A stretch of DNA of 25,127 nucleotides, taken from assembly GCA_938041695.1 (NCBI GenBank), contig CALISI010000054.1:1-25127 (forward strand), written 5' to 3'. The notes under the pieces are model-generated. The model made no database searches, was not told the origin of the DNA, and saw nothing but the letters and a program-made list of their open reading frames with translations. The first letter of the stretch is position 1. Each line of letters opens with the position of its first letter. Shown here piece after piece: positions 14,741 to 21,813 of this stretch. A program made the translations under genes and the position numbers. The DNA is from an uncultured Actinomyces sp. (lineage in GTDB: Bacteria > Actinomycetota > Actinomycetes > Actinomycetales > Actinomycetaceae).

Positions 14741-15984
14741 GCGTGGGCTCTCTCGTCGGTATCGTTGTTGTTGTTATCGGAATTCTTGCGTCGGTTGCGC
14801 TCCACGAGGTGGGGCACATGCTCCCGGCGAAGAAGTTCGGCGTGTTGGTTCCGGACTATTCGGTGGGCTTTGGCCCGGCCCTGTGGAAGAAGAAAGTTGG
14901 GGACACCACCTACGCGCTGCGCGCTATCCTGCTCGGCGGCTACGTGAAGATCGTCGGCATGTACGCTCCGGCGCGTCCCGGTACGCGACTCGTGGGACGA
15001 GGCGGGAAGCCGACGCTTGCTCAGGAGGCCCGTGAGGCCTCGGCTGAGGAGATCCCTGAAGGGCAGGAACACCGCGCGTTCTATCACTTGAGTGCGCCCA
15101 AGAAGATCACCGTCATGCTCGGTGGCCCCATGATGAACCTGCTCATTTGCTTCGTGCTCTCCGCGATCGCGATGATGGGTATCGGCGCCCCGACGGCCTC
15201 ACGCACGATCGCTGAGGTCCCGGCGACGATTACGAGCGCTTCCGGGCAGGTTGCATCGCCCGCGTACGAGGCCGGGGTTCGCCCCGGGGACACGGTCGTC
15301 GCGTGGAACGGGGCGCCCGTCTCAACTTTTGCGGATCTGCAGCGAGCTGTTGGGGCGACTGCGGAGGGCGAGTCTGCTGTCCTGACCGTCGAGCGCGGCG
15401 GCGGGACCGTCGACCTGACGGTGTCTCCCGTTACGGGGGCCCAGGGAGCCCGCATTGTTGGCGTGACCGCCGGGTACGAGTACGTGTCGGCGTCGCTGTC
15501 GGACGTTGCCGCCGCTAACTGGCAAATGTTCACGGGGACGGCGTCGGTCGTTGTGCGCCTTCCGCAGGCTGTGTGGCAGGTGGGGCGCTCGATCGTCACG
15601 GACGAGAAGCGCGATGCGTCCGGTGTGGTGTCCGTTGTTGGCGTCGGTCGTATGGCCGGCGAGGTGACCGGCGATTCACAGGCGCTGGGTCTGCAGGATA
15701 CTCGCCAGGTCGTGGCGGTGCTGCTGAGCCTGTTGGCTTCGTTGAACATGGCGCTTTTCGTCTTCAACCTGATTCCGTTGCCGCCCCTAGATGGCGGGCA
15801 TATTGTGGGTGCGGTCTATGAGGGTGCCCGGCGAACGTTCGCTCGCGTGCGTGGCGCGCAGGACCCGGGGCCTGCCGATACGGCCCGTCTGGTTCCCGTG
15901 ACGTGGGCCGTGGGCGGTGTGCTGGTCGTCATGAGTGTCATTTTGATCGTCGCGGATATCGTCAAGCCGGTGTCCCTCGGCTGA
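14737..15984 (+). CDS. rseP: Site-2 intramembrane zinc metalloprotease (M50, RseP/Rip1 family)
   Basis: Membrane protease of 415 aa that cuts transmembrane segments, such as anti-sigma factors after a first cut. The zinc motif HEVGH lies in the first membrane helix (His23, Glu24, His27). A PDZ domain follows at about 165-260 (AGVRPGDTVVAWNGAPVSTF), and the third ligand is Asp352 in NLIPLPPLDGGH. Three or four membrane helices are visible. GTG at 14737 is taken because it overlaps the dxr stop as GTGA; GTG at 14743 has better spacing to AAGGA (14729-14733) and is a real alternative. Co-location with dxr and ispG is conserved. Substrate cannot be told from sequence. Confidence 0.93.
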   Translation: MSVGSLVGIVVVVIGILASVALHEVGHMLPAKKFGVLVPDYSVGFGPALWKKKVGDTTYALRAILLGGYVKIVGMYAPARPGTRLVGRGGKPTLAQEAREASAEEIPEGQEHRAFYHLSAPKKITVMLGGPMMNLLICFVLSAIAMMGIGAPTASRTIAEVPATITSASGQVASPAYEAGVRPGDTVVAWNGAPVSTFADLQRAVGATAEGESAVLTVERGGGTVDLTVSPVTGAQGARIVGVTAGYEYVSASLSDVAAANWQMFTGTASVVVRLPQAVWQVGRSIVTDEKRDASGVVSVVGVGRMAGEVTGDSQALGLQDTRQVVAVLLSLLASLNMALFVFNLIPLPPLDGGHIVGAVYEGARRTFARVRGAQDPGPADTARLVPVTWAVGGVLVVMSVILIVADIVKPVSLG

Positions 15985-16032
15985 TAAGCCTTGACAAAGG
16001 CGGGCGAGCGCCCCGTTGATGAAAGCGAGTCT

Positions 16033-16050
16033 GACCACGCGTGCGTGGTC
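16033..16050. promoter_or_regulatory. Perfect dyad upstream of ispG
   Basis: GACCACGCGTGCGTGGTC is an 8-bp inverted repeat with a 2-bp centre. It lies in the 105-bp gap between rseP and ispG, just upstream of the -35 region of the proposed ispG promoter, as an operator would. The tiny centre makes it a poor hairpin terminator and no T-run follows. Confidence 0.45.
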
Positions 16051-16077
16051 CGTGTGGGAAGGATGCGCACAGTGCGC

Positions 16078-16083
16078 GATAAT
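16078..16083 (+). promoter_or_regulatory. Putative -10 of a leaderless ispG transcript
   Basis: GATAAT (16078-16083) matches 5 of 6 bases of TATAAT and ends exactly 6 nt before the GTG at 16090, which has no ribosome binding site. This is the arrangement known for leaderless actinobacterial genes. No -35 consensus is apparent. Confidence 0.45.
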
Positions 16084-16089
16084 GAATCG

Positions 16090-17277
16090 GTGAGTGAAAT
16101 CAGTCTTGGAATGCCCGGCATCGCGGCGTCGCCGTTCCCGCGCAAGCAGACGCGTCGGATCATGGTGGGCGACGTTCCCGTGGGCGGGGGTGCTCCCATC
16201 TCCGTTCAGTCCATGACGACGACGAAGACACACGACATCGGAGCGACGCTCCAGCAGATCGCTGAGCTGACCGCGGCCGGTTGCGACATCGTGCGCGTCG
16301 CGTGTCCCACGGATAAGGACGCGGATGCGCTTCCGATCATCGCCAAGCAGTCGCGTATCCCGGTGATCGCCGACATCCACTTCAAGCCGAAGTACGTCTT
16401 CCAGGCAATTGAGGCGGGCTGTGGTGCGGTGCGCGTCAACCCTGGCAACATCCGGAAGTTCGACGATCAGGTGAAGGACATTTGCAAGGCTGCCTCCGAT
16501 CACGGTGTGTCGCTGCGCATCGGAGTCAATGCCGGTTCCTTGGACCCGCGCCTGCTCAAGAAGTACGGCCGCGCGACGCCCGAAGCCCTCGTCGAGTCCG
16601 CGATCTGGGAGGCTTCCCTCTTTGAGGAGAATGACTTCCACGACTTCAAGATCTCGGTGAAGCACCACGATGTGCTCACGATGATCGAGGCCTATCGCAT
16701 GCTGTCGGAGGCGGGGGATTGGCCGCTGCATCTGGGCGTCACCGAGGCGGGGCCGGCCTTCCAGGGCACTATCAAGTCCGTTTCCGCGTTCTCGATCCTG
16801 CTCGCTGAGGGCATCGGCGATACGATCCGCGTGTCCCTGTCCGCTCCTCCCGTTGAGGAGGTCAAAGTCGGCACGAAGATGCTGGAGTTCATGGGCCTGC
16901 GAGACAAGACTCTGGAGATCGTCTCGTGTCCGTCGTGCGGTCGTGCTCAGGTGGACGTGTGGACGCTCGCGGAGAACGTGACCGAGGGTCTGAAGAACCT
17001 GACCGTTCCGCTGCGCGTCGCCGTCATGGGCTGCGTTGTCAACGGCCCGGGTGAAGCGCGCGAGGCCGACCTGGGTGTCGCATCCGGCAACGGCAAGGGC
17101 CAGATCTTCATCCGCGGCGAGGTTGTCGAGACCGTTCCCGAGGATCAGATCGTCGAGACGCTGATCCGACGTGCAAACGCCCTCGCCGAGGAGCTCGGGC
17201 TCGAACCGGGTTCCGGCAGCGTCGAGGTTGCCCCCATCTCCGCCCCGGAGGTCAAGCTGCCGGGCATCGACTTCTGA
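16090..17277 (+). CDS. ispG: 4-hydroxy-3-methylbut-2-enyl diphosphate synthase
   Basis: Iron-sulfur enzyme (GcpE) of 395 aa that makes HMBPP from the cyclic MEP derivative, the penultimate MEP-pathway step. The TIM-barrel part shows VSVQSMTTT-like PISVQSMTTTKTHD and IADIHFKPKYV. The C-terminal cluster domain carries Cys280 and Cys283 (SCPSCGRAQVD), Cys315 (MGCVVNGPGEA) and Glu322 as fourth ligand. The GTG at 16090 is chosen because related proteins begin with a near-identical VSLGMP-type N-terminus; the frame stays open upstream to 15991 but that part resembles nothing known. A dyad and a possible leaderless promoter lie directly upstream. A small exported protein gene follows after 20 bp. 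Confidence 0.95.
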   Translation: MSEISLGMPGIAASPFPRKQTRRIMVGDVPVGGGAPISVQSMTTTKTHDIGATLQQIAELTAAGCDIVRVACPTDKDADALPIIAKQSRIPVIADIHFKPKYVFQAIEAGCGAVRVNPGNIRKFDDQVKDICKAASDHGVSLRIGVNAGSLDPRLLKKYGRATPEALVESAIWEASLFEENDFHDFKISVKHHDVLTMIEAYRMLSEAGDWPLHLGVTEAGPAFQGTIKSVSAFSILLAEGIGDTIRVSLSAPPVEEVKVGTKMLEFMGLRDKTLEIVSCPSCGRAQVDVWTLAENVTEGLKNLTVPLRVAVMGCVVNGPGEAREADLGVASGNGKGQIFIRGEVVETVPEDQIVETLIRRANALAEELGLEPGSGSVEVAPISAPEVKLPGIDF

Positions 17278-17297
17278 GCTTTCACAAGGAGTATCAC

Positions 17298-17801
17298 ATG
17301 CGTCTTCGTACTCTCGCGTGCCTGTCACTCGTTGCGGCTGCTTGCGCTGTGGCGGCTACGGGCTTCCCGCGGCGCATCGGCCTGACAGCGTCTCAGGCGG
17401 ACGTGTCGCTGCCCGGTGACCTGGTTCTTCCAGGCGCGAATGTGGTTGTCGACCGCGGCATTGCGATTGACGCACCGGCGTCCATCGTCTGGGACGTGCT
17501 CGGTTATGTGTTCGAGCCTGAGGACGAGTCCACGATCATCGATATCGAGGACGAGGATCATATCCTGATGCGCGTTGCACCGCCTGGTGCCCCGGAGGGG
17601 GCCGTGGCCTCGGGCACGTGTGTGATCGCTCTGCTGCCTTTGTCTCCGTCGCGCACGCTGCTGCACATTCGTGAGCGTCATGTGGCGCAGGGCCGTGAAC
17701 TCGCGCTCGTGTGGGCGGGAGTCGCCGCAGAGTCCCTCTCGTCGCTGTCCATGCTGCGTGATTTGCGCGATGCGTGCGTTGGTGAGCATGTTGATGCCTG
17801 A
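17298..17801 (+). CDS. Small exported SRPBCC (polyketide-cyclase-like) protein
   Basis: Protein of 167 aa whose first 22 residues look like a signal peptide or membrane anchor (basic start, then alanine-rich hydrophobic core); the AAAC stretch is a poor lipobox. The following DVSLPGDLVLPGANVVVDRG and IAIDAPASIVWDVLGY resemble the start of SRPBCC/START-like domains of actinobacteria, where GD..LPGA and IDAPA..VW recur. The domain is short, about 130 residues, and no catalytic residues are implied. AAGGAG at 17286-17291 fits the ATG at 17298. It lies 20 bp after ispG, presumably in the same transcript. Ligand and role unknown; a lipid or isoprenoid ligand is speculation. Confidence 0.65.
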   Translation: MRLRTLACLSLVAAACAVAATGFPRRIGLTASQADVSLPGDLVLPGANVVVDRGIAIDAPASIVWDVLGYVFEPEDESTIIDIEDEDHILMRVAPPGAPEGAVASGTCVIALLPLSPSRTLLHIRERHVAQGRELALVWAGVAAESLSSLSMLRDLRDACVGEHVDA

Positions 17802-17813
17802 TTAGTCTCTTTT

Positions 17814-17900
17814 CCGACCTTTCGGTTGGACAGATATCCCCGTTGGTGTTGTAGTATCGCTTCGTACGCAACGCCAACGGGGATGTTGCTTTTGTCCGAA
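17814..17900. other. Nested inverted repeats, possible terminator, attenuator or operator
   Basis: A 16-bp inverted repeat (ATCCCCGTTGGTGTTG at 17836-17851 against 17869-17884, 15 identical pairs plus one G-T) flanks a 17-nt loop and is followed by TTGCTTTTG. A smaller hairpin precedes it (CCGACC 17814-17819 with GGTTGG 17824-17829). TGTCCGAA (17893-17900) can pair with TTCGG plus ACA in 17821-17832, giving an alternative outer stem. The loop begins with TAGTAT, and TGGACA lies 19 bp before it, so a promoter for the next gene may be embedded. It fills the gap between the SRPBCC-like gene and the membrane protein gene. Confidence 0.6.
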
Positions 17901-17910
17901 GGGGGACGCA

Positions 17911-18327
17911 ATGGTCGCCAACTCCACCGCTCTGATCGCACTCGTGGGCCTCGCTATCGCTCTTGTCTGGGCGTGGGCCTGGTTCGGTATCGGCACGGGC
18001 GCGCGCCGTGTCGCGGTGCGTCTCGAGCTCAGTGGTGGCAACACCGTTGGCGAGATGGGGCGGGTCGTGTGGCCGCTGATGCCATTGCTGTCCGTTCTGT
18101 GGTTCCTCACTGCCGATCTGATGGCCCGCGAGGCGCGTGGGCTCGACACTCTTGGTTCCCTCGGCCTCGTGATCGGCGTTCTTGCGCTCATGGCGGCCAT
18201 CGCGCTCCAGGCTCTCTACTTTGGTGGTCTGCCCGAGTGGGCATACCCGGGGTGGATGGCACGCCGTTACTACGCGTCGCACCCGGGCGCCCGTGAGCGC
18301 GAGCTAGGCGCCCGCGCCGCGATCTGA
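17911..18327 (+). CDS. Small membrane protein of unknown function
   Basis: Protein of 138 aa that I do not recognise. Three probable membrane helices lie at about 7-28, 53-72 and 82-105. Between the first and second is a short basic-then-polar loop (ARRVAVRLELSGGNTVGEMG). The C-terminus is basic and aromatic (GGLPEWAYPGWMARRYYASH). No catalytic motif, cysteine or repeat is visible. The ATG at 17911 follows a G-rich ribosome binding site (AAGGGGGA). A strong nested inverted repeat precedes it, so its expression may be separate from ispG. The protein sits between ispG and proS with no functional hint from either. Confidence 0.7.
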   Translation: MVANSTALIALVGLAIALVWAWAWFGIGTGARRVAVRLELSGGNTVGEMGRVVWPLMPLLSVLWFLTADLMAREARGLDTLGSLGLVIGVLALMAAIALQALYFGGLPEWAYPGWMARRYYASHPGARERELGARAAI

Positions 18328-18330
18328 GTC

Positions 18331-18361
18331 GCTACATGGCTCGATGAGCGGCTACACGGCT
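18331..18361 (+). repeat. 11-bp direct repeat upstream of proS
   Basis: GCTACATGGCT (18331-18341) and GCTACACGGCT (18351-18361) differ at one base and start 20 bp apart, about two helical turns. They lie in the 77-bp gap before proS. A small palindrome GCCTCAGAGGC follows at 18371-18381. Confidence 0.4.
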
Positions 18362-18392
18362 GCGCCGGTGGCCTCAGAGGCTTTGCGTGCCG

Positions 18393-18398
18393 TACTCT
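18393..18398 (+). promoter_or_regulatory. Possible -10 of a leaderless proS transcript
   Basis: TACTCT (fits TAnnnT) ends exactly 6 nt before the proS ATG. The GGAG at 18400-18403 is only 1 nt from the start, too close to act as a ribosome binding site. No -35 is recognised. Confidence 0.35.
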
Positions 18399-18404
18399 TG
18401 GAGC

Positions 18405-20213
18405 ATGCTTCGAAATCTCTCGACTTTCTTCCTGCGAACCCTGCGTGAAGACCCGGCCGACGCCGAGGTTAACTCGCATAAGCTTCTGGTGCGTGCCGGT
18501 TACATTCGCCGCTGCGCCCCCGGCATTTACACGTGGCTGCCCCTCGGCCTGCGCACCCTGCGCAAGATTGAGGACATTGTCCGCGAAGAGATGGATGCGA
18601 TGGGCGCACAGGAGGTCCATTTCCCGGGCCTTATCCCCGCAGACCCCTACAAGGCGACGAACCGCTGGGAAGAGTACGGTCCGACGCTGTTCAAGCTCAA
18701 TGACCGCAAGGGTGGCGACTACCTGCTGGCTCCCACGCACGAGGAGATGTTCACCCTCCTTGTGAAGGACATGTACTCCTCGTACAAGGATCTGCCTGCC
18801 ACGCTGTACCAGATTCAGACGAAGTATCGCGACGAGGCTCGTCCGCGTGCGGGTCTGATTCGAGGCCGTGAGTTCGTCATGAAGGACGCGTATTCCTTCG
18901 ACATTGACGATGAGGGCCTGAACGTGTCGTACCAGGCTGAGCGTGACACCTACGAGCGCATCTTCCAGCGCCTGGGCCTGCCTTACGTTATTGTATCCGC
19001 GATGAGTGGTGCGATGGGTGGTTCGCGCTCGGAGGAGTTCCTGCATCCCTCTCCGATCGGCGAGGACACCTTCGTGGCGTCCCCGGGTGGCTACGCCGCC
19101 AATGCCGAGGCTGTGACGACCCCCGTACCCGAGACTCAGGACGCGTCCGGTGTGCCCGCGTCTCTTGAGGTTCCGACCCCCGACGCTCCGACGATCGAGG
19201 CGCTCGTGGACCTGCTCAACGAGCGTTACCCGCGCGAGGACCGCCCCTGGACCGCCGCCGACACGCTGAAGAACGTCGTCGTGACGCTGACGCACCCGGA
19301 TGGTGAGCGTGAGCTCCTCGTCGTGGGTGTGCCCGGCGACCGCGATGTTGACATGAAGCGCCTGGAGGCCTCCGTGGCCCCCGCCGAGGTCGAGATGGCG
19401 TCGGATTCTGACTTCGAGCCGCACCCCGAGCTGGTGCGCGGCTACATCGGCCCCACGGTGCTCGGTCCCAACTCGCCCAAGCGCGTCGTGGACGAGGAGG
19501 GCAACGTCTCCGGTTCCGTGCGCTACCTGGTCGACCCGCGCGTCGTCGAGGGGACCGCCTGGGTGACCGGTGCGAACGCCGAGCAGCGTCACATCCTGAA
19601 CCTGGTCATGGGCCGCGACTTCACCGCCGACGGAACGATCGAGGCTGCCGAGGTGCGCGAGGGCGACTTGGCTCCCGACGGCTCGGGCCCCCTCCACCTG
19701 GAGCGCGGCATCGAGATTGGCCACATCTTCCAGCTGGGCCGCAAGTACGCCAAGGCCTTGGGCCTGACCGTGCTCGACGAGAACGGCAAGACTCAGGTCG
19801 TCACGATGGGTTCGTACGGCATCGGCGTCACCCGCGTCATGGCTGCCCTGGCCGAGGCCAACTGTGACGAGAAGGGTCTGAGCTGGCCTGCTCAGATCGC
19901 GCCCTTCGACGTGCACGTCCTGGCGACCGGCAAGGGTGACGAGGTCTTCGATACCGCGCAGTCTCTCGGCAAGCAGCTCGACGCGGCAGGCCTGGACGTC
20001 CTCGTCGATGATCGCCGTAAGGTGAGCGCTGGCGTGAAGTTCAAGGACTACGAGCTCGTGGGCGTGCCCTTCGGCCTGGTCGTCGGTCGTTCGCTGGCTG
20101 ACGGTGAGGTGGAGATTCGCGTGCGCGGAACCGGCGAGACGATCGTTGTGCCCGTTGAGGAAGCTGTCGCGCGAGTGCGCGAGCTGCACGCCGCAGCCCT
20201 GAAGGGGGAGTGA
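18405..20213 (+). CDS. proS: Prolyl-tRNA synthetase, bacterial type
   Basis: Class II aminoacyl-tRNA synthetase of 602 aa that charges tRNA-Pro. It is the bacterial type, with an editing-like insertion domain (about 225-405) between class II motifs 2 and 3 that clears Ala-tRNA-Pro in relatives. Motif 1 region lies near 60-80; motif 2 is DEARPRAGLIRGREFVMKD (143-161); motif 3 is GSYGIGVTRVMAALAE (469-484). The anticodon-binding domain fills about 500-600. The ATG at 18405 gives the usual start MLRNLSTFFLRTLREDPADA; GTG at 18387 is possible but adds residues not seen in relatives. It is followed after 1 base by def. Confidence 0.96.
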   Translation: MLRNLSTFFLRTLREDPADAEVNSHKLLVRAGYIRRCAPGIYTWLPLGLRTLRKIEDIVREEMDAMGAQEVHFPGLIPADPYKATNRWEEYGPTLFKLNDRKGGDYLLAPTHEEMFTLLVKDMYSSYKDLPATLYQIQTKYRDEARPRAGLIRGREFVMKDAYSFDIDDEGLNVSYQAERDTYERIFQRLGLPYVIVSAMSGAMGGSRSEEFLHPSPIGEDTFVASPGGYAANAEAVTTPVPETQDASGVPASLEVPTPDAPTIEALVDLLNERYPREDRPWTAADTLKNVVVTLTHPDGERELLVVGVPGDRDVDMKRLEASVAPAEVEMASDSDFEPHPELVRGYIGPTVLGPNSPKRVVDEEGNVSGSVRYLVDPRVVEGTAWVTGANAEQRHILNLVMGRDFTADGTIEAAEVREGDLAPDGSGPLHLERGIEIGHIFQLGRKYAKALGLTVLDENGKTQVVTMGSYGIGVTRVMAALAEANCDEKGLSWPAQIAPFDVHVLATGKGDEVFDTAQSLGKQLDAAGLDVLVDDRRKVSAGVKFKDYELVGVPFGLVVGRSLADGEVEIRVRGTGETIVVPVEEAVARVRELHAAALKGE

Positions 20214-20214
20214 G

Positions 20215-20706
20215 ATGGCTATTCGTCCCATTCGCATTATCGGCGATCCGGTTCTGCGTACCGTGTGTGATCCGATCACGGAGATCACCCCGAATGTGAA
20301 GGCCCTTGTTGAGGATCTTCTCGAGGGTGTCGACATGGACGGTCGCGCCGGTCTGGCCGCCAACCAGATTGGCGTCAGCCTGCGTGCGTTCTCCTGGAAT
20401 ATCGACGGCGAGATCGGCTACGTGCTCAACCCGCGTATCGTGGCGTTGAGCGAGGACGAGTACCAGGACGGTGATGAGGGCTGCCTGTCGGTTCCCGAGC
20501 TCTGGTACCCGACCGAGCGCGCCTGGTATGCGCGCTGCGAGGGCACCGACCTGGACGGCAAGAAGGTTGTTGTCGAGGGTGAGGAGCTGATGGCTCGCTG
20601 CATTCAGCATGAGTGTGACCACCTCGACGGTCACATTTACATCGATCGCCTGGATCGCGCGACCCGCAAGAAGGCGCTGCGAGACATTCGCAACGCCGGT
20701 TTCTAA
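20215..20706 (+). CDS. def: Peptide deformylase
   Basis: Metalloenzyme of 163 aa that removes the formyl group from new proteins. All three family motifs are present: GRAGLAANQIGV (43-54), EGCLSVPE (88-95) with ligand Cys90, and QHECDHLDG (131-139) with His132, catalytic Glu133 and His136. The ATG at 20215 begins one base after the proS stop, with AGGGGGAG as ribosome binding site inside the proS end, so proS and def form a two-gene translation unit. A strong hairpin closes it. Confidence 0.96.
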   Translation: MAIRPIRIIGDPVLRTVCDPITEITPNVKALVEDLLEGVDMDGRAGLAANQIGVSLRAFSWNIDGEIGYVLNPRIVALSEDEYQDGDEGCLSVPELWYPTERAWYARCEGTDLDGKKVVVEGEELMARCIQHECDHLDGHIYIDRLDRATRKKALRDIRNAGF

Positions 20707-20730
20707 GCATCGAGCGTTGTCGTGGCGTGG

Positions 20731-20765
20731 ACGCGCCGGGGAATGGAGTGCATTCCCCGGCGCGT
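20731..20765 (+). terminator. Hairpin terminator after def
   Basis: A perfect 15-bp stem (20731-20745 with 20751-20765) closes a 5-nt loop. No T-run follows. It separates proS-def from the DUF3145 operon. Confidence 0.8.
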
Positions 20766-20770
20766 TCGAC

Positions 20771-20876
20771 TATCCTGTAGCTACATCGTGTGCGCCGTTA
20801 AGGCGCAGATCATTGCGACTCTCGGCTGTTTAGGGCGTAGGGGAAGACGATCCTGACAAAGCCAACAGGAGGAACA
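20771..20876 (+). promoter_or_regulatory. Leader region of the DUF3145 operon
   Basis: TATCCT (20771-20776) could be a -10, right after the def terminator. It runs into the perfect palindrome TGTAGCTACA (20776-20785). A 6-bp hairpin follows (TGCGCC 20791-20796 with GGCGCA 20802-20807, loop GTTAA). The ribosome binding site AGGAGG is at 20867-20872. No small reading frame is convincing. Confidence 0.3.
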
Positions 20877-21380
20877 ATGAGAGGGTCATACACCCGCGGT
20901 GTACTTTTCGTACACTCAACACCGCCCGCTCTGTGCCCGCACATCGAGTGGGCGCTGGGTACCGCGCTCGGCCAGGAGGTCCACCTCCAGTGGTCGGATC
21001 AAGAGGCGGCGCCGGGCATGGTTCGCTGCGAGTTCTCGTGGGTCGGACCGGTTGGCTCGGGCGCCCGTTTGGCGTCCGCTCTGCGCGGTTGGGAGCACCT
21101 GCGCTACGAGGTGACGGAGGAAGCCACCGCCTCGAGCGACGGCGGACGCTGGTGTCACACGCCTTCCCTGGGTATTTTCCACTCGCAGATGGACACGGTC
21201 GGCAACGTCGTTGTCCCCGAGGATCGTATTCGCGCGGCCCTGGAGTCTGCGACCACGTACGAGGAGCTGTGCGAGGGTCTCGACCTAGCCCTCGGCCAGG
21301 CGTGGGATGACGAGCTGGAGTCCTTCCGCCATGCGGGTGCCGGCGCCCCCGTGCGCTGGCTGAATAACCGGGTCGGCTGA
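20877..21380 (+). CDS. DUF3145 family protein
   Basis: Protein of 167 aa matching the actinobacterial DUF3145 family, function unknown. Conserved blocks are TRGVLFVHSTPPALCPHIEW (6-25), MVRCEFSWVGPVGSGARLAS, LRGWEHLRYEVT, TPSLGIFHSQMD, VPEDRIRAAL and the end WDDELESFRHAGAGAPVRWL. No signal peptide or membrane segment. From memory, this family often stands beside the fabD-fabH-acpP-fabF cluster in other actinobacteria; here no fab gene is near, but the next gene is ACP-like and overlaps by one base (TGATG). AGGAGG at 20867-20872 fixes the ATG at 20877. A link to lipid metabolism is only suggested by context. Confidence 0.9.
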   Translation: MRGSYTRGVLFVHSTPPALCPHIEWALGTALGQEVHLQWSDQEAAPGMVRCEFSWVGPVGSGARLASALRGWEHLRYEVTEEATASSDGGRWCHTPSLGIFHSQMDTVGNVVVPEDRIRAALESATTYEELCEGLDLALGQAWDDELESFRHAGAGAPVRWLNNRVG

Positions 21381-21751
21381 TGGGCTCCATCGCCGACCTG
21401 CTCGGTGACCAGCTGCGTGCAGGCTTAGCGCAGCTGGTCGACCCCGATGCGTCCGACGAGGCGCCCGACGCGGCCCCGGCCTCGTCCGAAAGGGCGGTTG
21501 AGACCGCCCAGGACCGCGCCCGTGAGGCCGCGATGGAGGCGGTGCTCGACGAGGTGGAGCTTGACCCCGCCGACGCTCGCGGGGAGCTCACGTTGCGTGG
21601 CGACCTCGACATGGATGATGTCTCCCTCTACGCCGTCGTCGCTCGTGTCGAGCGCGAGGCCAAGGTGACGCTCACGGACGCTACGGTCGAGGAATGGGTG
21701 ACGCTGGCTGACCTGCTTGACGCGGTTACTGACGCCGTGTCCAATCACTAG
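21380..21751 (+). CDS. Acyl-carrier-protein-like protein lacking the phosphopantetheine serine
   Basis: Acidic protein of 123 aa. A linker-like N-terminal part (1-45) precedes a region with the acyl carrier protein helix pattern: helix I near 47-58, loop with LTLRGDLDMDDVSLYAVVAR (70-89), and the C-terminal block VEEWVTLADLLDAVTDA (103-119), similar to the KTVGDVVDYI end of ACPs. Ungapped alignment places Asp79-Asp80-Val81 at the invariant Asp-Ser-Leu, so the serine that would carry the 4'-phosphopantetheine arm is Asp80. Ser82 lies two residues later and would need a loop shift. Stop at 21749-21751. It overlaps DUF3145 by one base and is surely coupled to it. Carrier function looks unlikely; a structural or regulatory role is a guess. 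Confidence 0.7.
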   Translation: MGSIADLLGDQLRAGLAQLVDPDASDEAPDAAPASSERAVETAQDRAREAAMEAVLDEVELDPADARGELTLRGDLDMDDVSLYAVVARVEREAKVTLTDATVEEWVTLADLLDAVTDAVSNH

Positions 21752-21813
21752 CGAAAGAGCTGATTACGGGAGTCTCAACGACTTCTCCAATGTTCGTAAA
21801 GTGCCGGAATTTC

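Noticed and set aside
15991..16089. Open frame extending ispG upstream by 33 codons from a TTG
   Set aside because: The extra residues match no IspG, and the region contains a dyad and a promoter-like hexamer.
18270..20363. Open frame of 697 codons antisense to proS
   Set aside because: It is again a codon-bias shadow; the sense strand encodes a complete prolyl-tRNA synthetase.
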